A stretch of 44,058 nucleotides of DNA from a virus, in IMG/VR virus record IMGVR_UViG_3300034064_001058, positions 1 to 44,058 of that record, one strand, 5' to 3'. How positions within the stretch are numbered: position 1 is the stretch's first letter; every line of letters starts with the position of its first letter. A model generated the notes under the pieces. That model searched no databases. It worked only from the letters and a program-made list of their open reading frames with translations, and was not told where the DNA came from. A program made the translations under genes and the position numbers. Below are positions 8,064 to 14,270 of the stretch, piece after piece.

Positions 8064-8092
8064 ATTCTACGATATTTAGCGTCCTGAGTCAA
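8064..8092 (-). promoter_or_regulatory. Sigma70-type promoter
   Basis: On the minus strand, TTGACT is followed after 17 nt by TAGAAT, 27 nt before the gene at 8037. Confidence 0.7.
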
Positions 8093-8131
8093 CCATCACA
8101 GAAGTTTGCTGAATCTTTTTGAAAGCTGAAA

Positions 8132-10240
8132 TCAATTTTTCAAGGATCTCTGTACTTCGTCTCGTAAATTTTTTGGCACAGACCGCAACGCTTCCCCATT
8201 TTTGGCAACGGCGAGTTTGCATAGCTCCAGTGTTCTCAATTCCTCCGGCACATATCTCAATGCAACACCATCTTGACTAATCGCATTTTTGCATATTTCC
8301 GGTGTTTTTAGATTTGTCGGCACATGTTCCAATGCCCTCCAGTTTTGTCTAACTGCAAGGGTACATAGCTCAGGTGTTCTCAGTCCTCTCGGCACATAGT
8401 ACAACGCATTCCAATTTTGTCTAATCGCGATTTTGCATAGCTCTGTATATTCCGGTAGGGTCTCTGGCACATAGTTCAACGCATCCTCATCTTCGGTAAC
8501 GGCGATTTTGCATAGCTCCGCTGTTCTCAATTCCTTCGGCACATAGTTCAATGCAACCCCATCTTCGGTAACGGCGATTTTGCATAGCTCTGGTGTTCTC
8601 AATTTCTCTGGCACATATTCCAACGCCATACCTTCTCGGCTAACCGCTAGTTTACATAGCTCAGGTGTTCTCATTTTCTCCGGTACATAGTTCAACGCAT
8701 TCTCATCTTCGGTAACCGCGAGTGTACATAGCTCAGGTGTTCTCAATTCCTTCGGCACATGTTCCAGTGCCTTCCAGTTTTGTCTAACCGCGAGTGTACA
8801 TAGCTCAGGTGTTCTCAATTCCTTCGGCACATGTTCCAGTGCCTTCCAGTTTTGTCTAACAGCAATTTTACTTAGCTCTGGATATCCAGGTAAAGTCTCT
8901 GGTACAATCATCAACGCATTACCATTTTGGGTAACCGCGATTTTACATAGCTCCGGTGTTCTTAATTTCTTCGGCACATTGCCTAACGCCATCCCATCTC
9001 GACTAACAGCAATTTTACATAGTTCCGGTGTTCTCAATCTCTCTGGCACATTCTTCAACTCATCACCATTTTGAGTAACTACTAATTTATATATCTCCGG
9101 TGTTCTCATTTTCTCCGGCACAAGCCTTAACGCATCACCATTTTGAGTAACGGCGATTTCGCATAACTCTGGGGTTCTCATTTCCAACGGCATATAGTAC
9201 AACGCCATCCCATTTTGAGTAACTGCTAATTTATATATCTCCGGTGTTCTCATTTTCTCCGGCACATATTCCAACGCCTTTCCATTTTTAGTAACCGCGA
9301 TTTTACATACCTCAGGTGTTCTTAATTCCTCCGGTATATCGGACAGAGACAAATCTCCTTGTGCGATAGCATTGGCAATATCTTCAGTGCTTGCACTTGA
9401 CGTAATTGCCTTTTTGATTCTGCTGTCATTGTAGACGTTTGGATTTATATTATAGGCTGGACTACCGGTATGCGGTTGTGATAATTCGCCTTCCAGTTGT
9501 TTCAGGTATTTCTTGAATTGAGCGTTGTTTTCACCATAATACGAGTCCAATCTATACATGTGATTGCCCTCTTTGTTCGTGTATGGTTGAAATGTTCCTC
9601 TTGCTATTTCTGCACCTGATTCCTTGTCCGTAAGGTAAGCAACCACTGTTCCGTGTTCTACTTCGTGGCATAAATAATGCCGATGTGATCCATCATTGAA
9701 ATTCTTACAAGAATGTTCTTCCCACGATTGTCCATGCGATGTTTGTCCTGCTACTCCAGTAGGGCTTCTGGTGATTCTCACCTGCCTCGATGCCGCTTTC
9801 GAAGATTGACCCTTCCTGAATGGATCAACCTTGAAAGCTGCTCGTAATTTTGGATCACTGATCGCACTACCTATTCTAATTTGCTTTCCTGACTTATCTT
9901 TTACCATTCCTTTCTTGTAATCATCTGGTGAAATAGGTATGCCGATATCTTGCTCAATCGCAGCGAGGACTTCCGACTTGCCATCCAAATCCACCAATGG
10001 ACGATAGATGTCCTCAATGTCATCACTGCCAAAGAAATGTTTGGTTGCCTGTGTGGCCTGAGGTGTTCTCTTTTTCCATTTAGCAACCTGTTCTTGTTCG
10101 GCAGGAGTGAGGTATTCATCCAATTGGCTCTCTTCATAGATTGCTTTACTGGTTTCCACGATGAATTCATGAAACAACCGATAAGCGGTTGTTTCATCGT
10201 TGTTCATCAGCGATTCGAAAATTTTGACAAAGTGTGACAT
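8132..10240 (-). CDS. DUF4116-repeat protein (702 aa)
   Basis: The first 300 residues are a unique domain with a Cys/His patch near 175-192 and a basic segment around 140-165. From about residue 300 there are 16 repeats of 24 residues on the plan LRTPELCKIAVTQNGxALxxVP plus a capping unit, as in the DUF4116 repeats of giant viruses, protists and intracellular bacteria. The solenoid probably binds other proteins. No sigma70 promoter precedes it; two overlapping TATTTATA elements (late type on this strand) lie 24 nt upstream, suggesting late expression, perhaps as a virion-associated or injected protein. The role is inference. Confidence 0.8.
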   Translation of the reverse strand: MSHFVKIFESLMNNDETTAYRLFHEFIVETSKAIYEESQLDEYLTPAEQEQVAKWKKRTPQATQATKHFFGSDDIEDIYRPLVDLDGKSEVLAAIEQDIGIPISPDDYKKGMVKDKSGKQIRIGSAISDPKLRAAFKVDPFRKGQSSKAASRQVRITRSPTGVAGQTSHGQSWEEHSCKNFNDGSHRHYLCHEVEHGTVVAYLTDKESGAEIARGTFQPYTNKEGNHMYRLDSYYGENNAQFKKYLKQLEGELSQPHTGSPAYNINPNVYNDSRIKKAITSSASTEDIANAIAQGDLSLSDIPEELRTPEVCKIAVTKNGKALEYVPEKMRTPEIYKLAVTQNGMALYYMPLEMRTPELCEIAVTQNGDALRLVPEKMRTPEIYKLVVTQNGDELKNVPERLRTPELCKIAVSRDGMALGNVPKKLRTPELCKIAVTQNGNALMIVPETLPGYPELSKIAVRQNWKALEHVPKELRTPELCTLAVRQNWKALEHVPKELRTPELCTLAVTEDENALNYVPEKMRTPELCKLAVSREGMALEYVPEKLRTPELCKIAVTEDGVALNYVPKELRTAELCKIAVTEDEDALNYVPETLPEYTELCKIAIRQNWNALYYVPRGLRTPELCTLAVRQNWRALEHVPTNLKTPEICKNAISQDGVALRYVPEELRTLELCKLAVAKNGEALRSVPKNLRDEVQRSLKN

Positions 10241-10263
10241 AGCGATCTCTTTTTATATGAGTG

Positions 10264-10277
10264 TATTTATATTTATA
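10264..10277 (-). promoter_or_regulatory. Double TATAAATA, possible T4-type late promoter
   Basis: Two overlapping TATAAATA copies are read on the minus strand (10264-10271 and 10270-10277), 24 nt before the DUF4116 gene. This is the exact T4 late core sequence. Confidence 0.5.
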
Positions 10278-10352
10278 TTTAGGATTCACCTTTACTGTCA
10301 GAGATCGCCGAGTCTTCTTCTGAATCTTTTTTGGAACAAGAGAAAATCAAAT

Positions 10353-10381
10353 TTGACACGATTCCTACAATATAGTATAAA
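10353..10381 (+). promoter_or_regulatory. Sigma70-type promoter of pmoC
   Basis: TTGACA at 10353-10358 and TATAAA at 10376-10381 are separated by 17 nt, a near-consensus host promoter. It gives a leader of roughly 70 nt before the pmoC ATG. It is the only clear promoter of this class found on the plus strand. Confidence 0.85.
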
Positions 10382-10459
10382 TATAACTGTACATGGAATT
10401 GTACCGAGTTGGCTGGATGCCATTGATCTTTAACAAAGTAAAAACAAGAGGAAATGATA

Positions 10460-11737
10460 ATGGCTACTATAGCAAACAAAGCAGTTGCAGCAGATGCTCC
10501 GTTGTTGGATAAGGTCTGGTTGACCTTTGCATTTGGTATTTACACCGTATTCTACATTTGGGTACGTTGGTATGAAGGCGTTTACGGCTGGTCAGCGGGT
10601 CTTGACTCGTTCGCACCTGAGTTCGAAACCTACTGGATGAACTTCCTGTACACCGAAATCGTACTGGAAGTAACGACCGCCTCCATTCTGTGGGGCTACA
10701 TCTGGAAGAGCCGTGACCGCAACATGGCGGCAATGGCGCCACGTGAAGAACTGCGTCGCAACATGACCCACCTGATTTGGCTGTTCGCCTATGCAAACGC
10801 CATTTATTGGGGTGCTTCATATTTCACTGAGCAGGACGGCACCTGGCATCAGACGATCGTGCGTGACACCGACTTCACCCCGTCACACATCATCGAGTTC
10901 TACCTGACCTACCCGATCTACATCATCACCGGCTTTGCAGCGTTCCTGTATGCCAAGACCCGTCTGCCGCACTTCGCGGAAGGCCTGTCCTTGCCCTACC
11001 TGGTAACCGTTGTTGGTCCGTTCATGATTCTGCCTAACGTAGGTCTGAACGAGTGGGGTCACACTTTCTGGTTTCATCGTAAGCCACTTTAAACAGCAAT
11101 GTTTATCGAAAATCACTTTAATTGCTGGGATATCCCTCTGGGACAATCAGCAGCCAAGCTCAGAAATGAGAAGGTTCAACGACTAGCCGTAAGGCGTACT
11201 CCTAAGCAGGAGGAAATGGGTGAGATCCTAATGGGATCAAGATATAGTCTGATCTGCATGGTAACATGCAGCAGTCCGAATAGGACGGATAAGGAAGTAG
11301 CGAGCCTTGTTGAACATAATGTTATGGAAGAACTTTTTGTAGCACCGCTGCACTATGGATTTGTATTTTTCGGTCAACAATAATCGGCCGCTTCTTGCAG
11401 TAATGTGAGTCGAAAAACTCCTTTAATTGCTGGGACACCCCAATGGGGCAATCAGCAGCCAAGCTCAGAAATGAGAAGGTTCAACGACCAGAGCGAAAGC
11501 TCGTAGGATCAAGTGATCCGAAATGGGGAGCAACCAGAAATGGTTGAAGATATGGTCTGATCTACATGGCAACATGTAGCAGTCGAATCGACGATACAAG
11601 ATTAACGATCTTGTGTGAACATAATGTGGTTAGCACTAGCAATCGCTGGGGTATTGCTCCAAGTGTTTGCGAGTTTCGGTAACCTGATTGGTAATCAGAT
11701 CACTGAAGCAGTAGATAAAGGGCTGATTGCGAAGTAA
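10460..11737 (+). CDS. pmoC: Particulate methane monooxygenase subunit C, interrupted by two group I introns
   Basis: Coding sequence is join(10460..11072, 11322..11374, 11627..11737), 258 residues, the full PmoC core length. PmoC is a membrane subunit of the copper enzyme that oxidises methane to methanol. The spliced protein keeps D126, H130 and H143 (Cu-C site) and N197, H201 and H215 (Cu-D site), matching D156/H160/H173 and N227/H231/H245 of Methylococcus capsulatus. The ATG at 10460 is chosen over 10454 because AGAGGA stands at proper spacing. Without splicing, translation stops at 11092 after W204-F-H-R-K-P-L and loses H215 and the last helix. Exon 1 is richer in G+C and in CTG/CGT codons than its neighbours, as expected for a host-derived gene. 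No pmoA or pmoB is in the window. Confidence 0.96.
11073..11321 (+). ncRNA. Group I intron 1 in pmoC (249 nt)
   Basis: The exon ends in U (TGGT) and the intron in G (CATAATG). GCCA at 11083-11086 is the internal guide and pairs with exon UGGU, placing the diagnostic U-G wobble at the splice site. Core: P element around 11119-11130, Q around 11143-11155, R GTTCAACGACTA at 11174-11185 and S AAGATATAGTC at 11239-11249. P7 forms from GACTA and TAGTC. A GTAA-loop hairpin follows at 11254-11271. There is no open frame for an endonuclease inside. The insertion is within codon F205, between the Cu-D ligands H201 and H215. Confidence 0.93.
11375..11626 (+). ncRNA. Group I intron 2 in pmoC (252 nt)
   Basis: This is a homologue of intron 1 with the same ends. 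Exon CGGU pairs with guide GCCG at 11387-11390, again with U-G at the splice site. The core is at P 11423-11435, Q 11449-11460, R ending GACCA (11486-11490) and S AAGATATGGTC (11547-11557). Relative to intron 1, P7 has changed from a T-A to a C-G pair on both sides. The P9-region hairpin has changed a G-C pair to A-T and keeps a GNRA loop (GCAA). These paired changes show that both RNAs are under structural selection. The insertion is exactly between Gly and Trp codons. Confidence 0.93.
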
Positions 11738-11756
11738 TTCGTAGTCAACTTAAATG

Positions 11757-11780
11757 AAAAGGGCCTTCGGGCCCTTTTCT
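11757..11780 (+). terminator. Rho-independent terminator of pmoC
   Basis: A 9-bp stem (AAAAGGGCC with GGCCCTTTT) is capped by a TTCG tetraloop and followed by CTT, 19 nt after the pmoC stop. Confidence 0.92.
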
Positions 11781-12577
11781 TATGACGTTTTCTTTTGCTT
11801 CTTACATTGTTTACTGTTGTAGTGTTGACGTAAGTTTTGCTCGCCCTTCATTTCTCGTCTACACTCAATGCAGCAGAAAGACAGAAGAGTATTGCTTATT
11901 TTCTGCTTGACGTCTGCGTTTTTTGACACGTTATCTACTCCATATTTTTCAACGCAGGTCTTCATCGATTTTCTGCGAACCTCTGCAGATTGCATCGGAT
12001 AATCTACTCCAAGATTGATATTATTTGTGTCTCTTAACTTTGCTAGAATATCATCACACTTTAAATGATGATCTACGCCGTACTTTTTCACGCAGGTATC
12101 CTTTGCTTGTTTTCGATTATTGAAGGTTTCATCACCGTGATTTTTCAACCTGGTTGATTTCTGCCTTTTCTTCGCTAAGTCTGAGTTAACTGATTCTCTG
12201 TGTTTCTTTTTGATATCTGGTCTATGGATGATGTTATTCTCGCCATGGCCCCAACCCTGGCCCTCTTCGTCTTTTTCATTGGCCCATTGTTTGCTGTCGA
12301 CGATGTTCCAGAGTCGAGAATACAATCGGCCCCATGCTACAAGGGCATTGGTAGAATAGCACTTCTGCAAGATGTAAGTCTCGTGTTCAAACCCGTGCTT
12401 CCTTAAGTGCCTAGTCCAATGCACTCCTGAGCCATTGTATTTGAATGGATCACGGACAGTCTGTCCTAAATATTTTAGTCCTGTTTTCTTGTGAGTTTTG
12501 ACGTAAAGATAAATAATCACGCTGATGACCTCCGAAGTCGTTAGAGCCATTGGATGTTCTCGCATCGTGAATGGCAT
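11780..12577 (-). CDS. GIY-YIG homing endonuclease, free-standing (265 aa)
   Basis: The N-terminal catalytic fold shows YLYVKTHKKTGLKYLGQT, a GIY-YIG variant. Three repeats of the form TCVKKYGVDH / TCVEKYGVDN (DNA-binding modules of phage HNH/GIY nucleases) follow, then a C-terminal Cys2-His-Cys zinc finger (CCIEC...H...C). It sits convergent to pmoC within 50 nt, so it may once have mobilised the introns or the locus. The first 20 or so residues are read from the complement of a 64-bp pmoC-tail repeat (12521-12584). The start is uncertain: ATG 12577 lacks a ribosome site, though TATAAATA lies upstream. Confidence 0.85.
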   Translation of the reverse strand: MPFTMREHPMALTTSEVISVIIYLYVKTHKKTGLKYLGQTVRDPFKYNGSGVHWTRHLRKHGFEHETYILQKCYSTNALVAWGRLYSRLWNIVDSKQWANEKDEEGQGWGHGENNIIHRPDIKKKHRESVNSDLAKKRQKSTRLKNHGDETFNNRKQAKDTCVKKYGVDHHLKCDDILAKLRDTNNINLGVDYPMQSAEVRRKSMKTCVEKYGVDNVSKNADVKQKISNTLLSFCCIECRREMKGEQNLRQHYNSKQCKKQKKTS

Positions 12578-12584
12578 TTTTATT
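12521..12584. repeat. 64-bp direct repeat, copy 1
   Basis: It matches 12943-13006 with one mismatch. On the plus strand it reads as a tail following the broken pmoC copy; on the minus strand it encodes the N-terminus of the endonuclease. Confidence 0.95.
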
Positions 12585-12592
12585 GACTTTAT

Positions 12593-12600
12593 TATTTATA
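12593..12600 (-). promoter_or_regulatory. TATAAATA, possible late promoter of the endonuclease
   Basis: An exact T4-type late core is read on the minus strand, 16 nt before the endonuclease ATG at 12577. Confidence 0.35.
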
Positions 12601-12626
12601 TTAATTAAAATTCCGAGGTGTATATA

Positions 12627-12863
12627 ATGAATAATTTAATTGAACAACTATGTGAAAAAGCAACTATACAATCAGTATCTGAAAATTTTAACGGCGAGGA
12701 TAGTTTAACCATACAGACTCCTTCAAAAGAATGGGCAGAAAAGTTTGCTGAACTAATTATTAATCATTGTATTGAACTCGTTGAACCCGAAGATCAGGAA
12801 TACATGAATTCTTTACTCAAATTTAAAGTATGGTGTATTAAAACAGATTTTGGTATTAAATAA
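12627..12863 (+). CDS. Small protein of the MNExI...HFG family (78 aa)
   Basis: The ATG at 12627 follows a GAGGTG ribosome site; a GTG at 12618 is the alternative. The pattern MNNLIEQLCEKA ... WAEKFAELIINHCIEL ... DFGIK matches the minus-strand family at 16.9-18.7 kb, but this member lies on the plus strand between the two 64-bp repeats. Its A+T content is very high. Function is unknown. Confidence 0.65.
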   Translation: MNNLIEQLCEKATIQSVSENFNGEDSLTIQTPSKEWAEKFAELIINHCIELVEPEDQEYMNSLLKFKVWCIKTDFGIK

Positions 12864-12865
12864 AA

Positions 12866-13009
12866 TATGATTTTGTGGTGTTCGGGTGGATGGCACCAGC
12901 TATTGTCAGCGTTCTACTCCAGGTGTTTGATAGTTTTGGCAAGCTGATGACCTCCGAAGTCGTTAGAGCCATCGGATGTTCTCGCATCGTGAATGGCATT
13001 TTTATTTAG
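12866..13009 (+). pseudogene. Broken second pmoC copy (C-terminal 47 codons)
   Basis: The frame reads YDFVVFGWMAPAIVSVLLQ then VFDSFGKLM, aligning with YGFVFFGWLALAIAGVLLQ then VFASFGNLI of the intact gene. It begins where the middle exon would carry its last residues, has no start codon, and runs across the Gly-Trp junction that holds intron 2 in the intact copy. After about 34 codons it continues into the 64-bp repeat sequence with an unrelated end (IVNGIFI). Confidence 0.85.
12943..13006. repeat. 64-bp direct repeat, copy 2
   Basis: It matches 12521-12584 at 63 of 64 positions and forms the 3' end of the broken pmoC copy. Confidence 0.95.
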
Positions 13010-13059
13010 CAAAATAACACGCTTTCGTAACTTAGTCAAGTTTTCCGCTCAACCTATCA

Positions 13060-13067
13060 GATAAATA
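13060..13067 (+). promoter_or_regulatory. GATAAATA, possible T4-type late promoter (endolysin)
   Basis: The 8-mer lies 19 nt before the endolysin start, and the AGAGGA ribosome site falls between them. Confidence 0.45.
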
Positions 13068-13086
13068 AACAAACCACAGAGGACTT

Positions 13087-13764
13087 ATGAAAATCACGAA
13101 GCATATTTTGGACGTTTTGTGTCCACAAGGCAAAGATTCAATCACTGGGTCAGTAGCAGAATATTTCAATACCTATGCCGAGAAGTATGGAATAACCACA
13201 CCTTCGCGTATAGCGCACTTTTTCGCCCAAGCTGCACACGAGTCAGCACACTTCGCCACCCTCGAGGAGTACGCGTCTGGTGCAGCCTATGAAGGTAGAA
13301 AAGACCTAGGCAATACGCAATCTGGGGATGGCAAAAGGTACAAGGGACGAGGTATATTCCAGCTGACGGGCAGAGCTAACTATCGTGTGTTTGGAAATCG
13401 TATCGGACAAGATCTTGAAGATAACCCAGAACTTGCCAGCACAGGTGAGATATCAGTTCAAACCGCGCTGGAGTATTGGAAGGATAGAAAGTTAAATGGT
13501 TACGCAGATGTCGACGACGTTGTTGCTGTGACCAAACGAATCAATGGTGGAACCAATGGTCTCGACGATCGCAGGAGCATCTTGGTCAAAATGAAAAATA
13601 TTCTGACGCAGGTTATCCTCAATGAGGCGCTGAACTTATCTTTGAAAGTAGATGGAGATATTGGCCCATCGTCGGTGGAAGCAATCAAGAAGTTTCAAAC
13701 ATCAAAGGGATTGACATCAGATGGCAAGTTAGGTCCAAAGACCTTGAAGGCCCTGGGCTTTTGA
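13087..13764 (+). CDS. Endolysin: GH19 muramidase/chitinase-like with peptidoglycan-binding domain
   Basis: Residues 1-170 form a glycoside hydrolase family 19 domain: AAHESAHFATLEE (catalytic Glu at 52, second Glu near 60) and GRGIFQLTGRANYR. Residues of about 175-225 form a PG_binding_1 domain (VDGDIGPSSVEAIKKFQ, GLTSDGKLGPKT). It would cut peptidoglycan at lysis, after holin action. It is a globular modular endolysin without a signal peptide, so it needs a holin. A lipoprotein gene follows at once. Confidence 0.93.
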   Translation: MKITKHILDVLCPQGKDSITGSVAEYFNTYAEKYGITTPSRIAHFFAQAAHESAHFATLEEYASGAAYEGRKDLGNTQSGDGKRYKGRGIFQLTGRANYRVFGNRIGQDLEDNPELASTGEISVQTALEYWKDRKLNGYADVDDVVAVTKRINGGTNGLDDRRSILVKMKNILTQVILNEALNLSLKVDGDIGPSSVEAIKKFQTSKGLTSDGKLGPKTLKALGF

Positions 13765-13765
13765 G

Positions 13766-13891
13766 ATGAGAGCGTTGGTACTGATACTGACATCCATCTT
13801 GTTAGTTGGATGCTATGGTCTACGGGACCCAGTGAAGAAAGACGTCACGCGCCCTAAAGGACACCAGCGTGACGTCTATTTGTTTGGCTAG
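13766..13891 (+). CDS. Small lipoprotein, likely o-spanin (Rz1-like, 41 aa)
   Basis: The ATG begins 1 nt after the endolysin stop. Residues 1-16 are a signal peptide ending in a lipobox (LLVGC), so Cys16 would be lipidated and the 25-residue remainder would face the periplasm. Position and form match an outer-membrane spanin subunit, which fuses the membranes in the last step of lysis. No inner-membrane partner of Rz type is seen next to it. Confidence 0.75.
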   Translation: MRALVLILTSILLVGCYGLRDPVKKDVTRPKGHQRDVYLFG

Positions 13892-14220
13892 TAATGACTC
13901 TGCGAAAGCTGAAAGAATACAAGCTCCTCGTCGTTGGTGAAGATCCGATACTTGTCGTATCCAAGTTCATACGCCCAGTGTGGGTTAAGTTTGTAATGCG
14001 AGGTATCTGATTCTTCTATAGGAGATTCCTTGAGAACTTCTCTTGTTGATTTGTTGTGACTCCATCCAAACTTGGAAATAAACCATCTTACGCTAGAGTG
14101 ATACGCGACCACGCCAGAGGTTTCGAGATCTTGATCAACTGCTCTGGTAAAGGTTATGGAATACCGGAAGTCCTCAGCCATCTGGTCATCCTCATCTAAA
14201 CGATCAACTTTGTAATACAT
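13888..14220 (-). CDS. Hypothetical protein (110 aa)
   Basis: The start at 14220 is the first ATG; a TTG lies upstream. The C-terminal portion IFTNDEELVFFQLSQSHY recalls the acidic-then-aromatic ending of the FLLRW family at 4.6-6.7 kb, but the Arg-Trp is missing. It converges with the lipoprotein gene by 4 nt. Function is unknown. Confidence 0.55.
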   Translation of the reverse strand: MYYKVDRLDEDDQMAEDFRYSITFTRAVDQDLETSGVVAYHSSVRWFISKFGWSHNKSTREVLKESPIEESDTSHYKLNPHWAYELGYDKYRIFTNDEELVFFQLSQSHY

Positions 14221-14233
14221 AATACTGGATACC

Positions 14234-14258
14234 AAAAAGGGGCTGGTTTCCCAGCCCC
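14234..14258 (-). terminator. Rho-independent terminator after the MoxR gene
   Basis: On the minus strand, an 8-bp G/C-rich stem (GGGGCTGG with CCAGCCCC) with a GAAA loop is followed by five T residues. Confidence 0.92.
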
Positions 14259-14270
14259 GTGTGTTGTTGG

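Noticed and set aside
8132-9350. Regular 72-bp repeats that could look like a tandem DNA repeat or CRISPR
   Set aside because: They are the coding units of the DUF4116 solenoid and drift as protein repeats do.
10279-10479. 66-codon minus-strand open frame opposite the pmoC leader
   Set aside because: It covers the pmoC promoter and start on the other strand, with no ribosome site or promoter of its own.
11099-11383. 94-codon plus-strand open frame ending with pmoC-like residues
   Set aside because: It runs from inside intron 1 through exon 2 into intron 2. Only the exon 2 part is coding, and in the spliced frame.
11073-11626. Possible endonuclease gene inside the pmoC introns
   Set aside because: No frame of useful length other than those made of exon sequence is present; both introns are about 250 nt.
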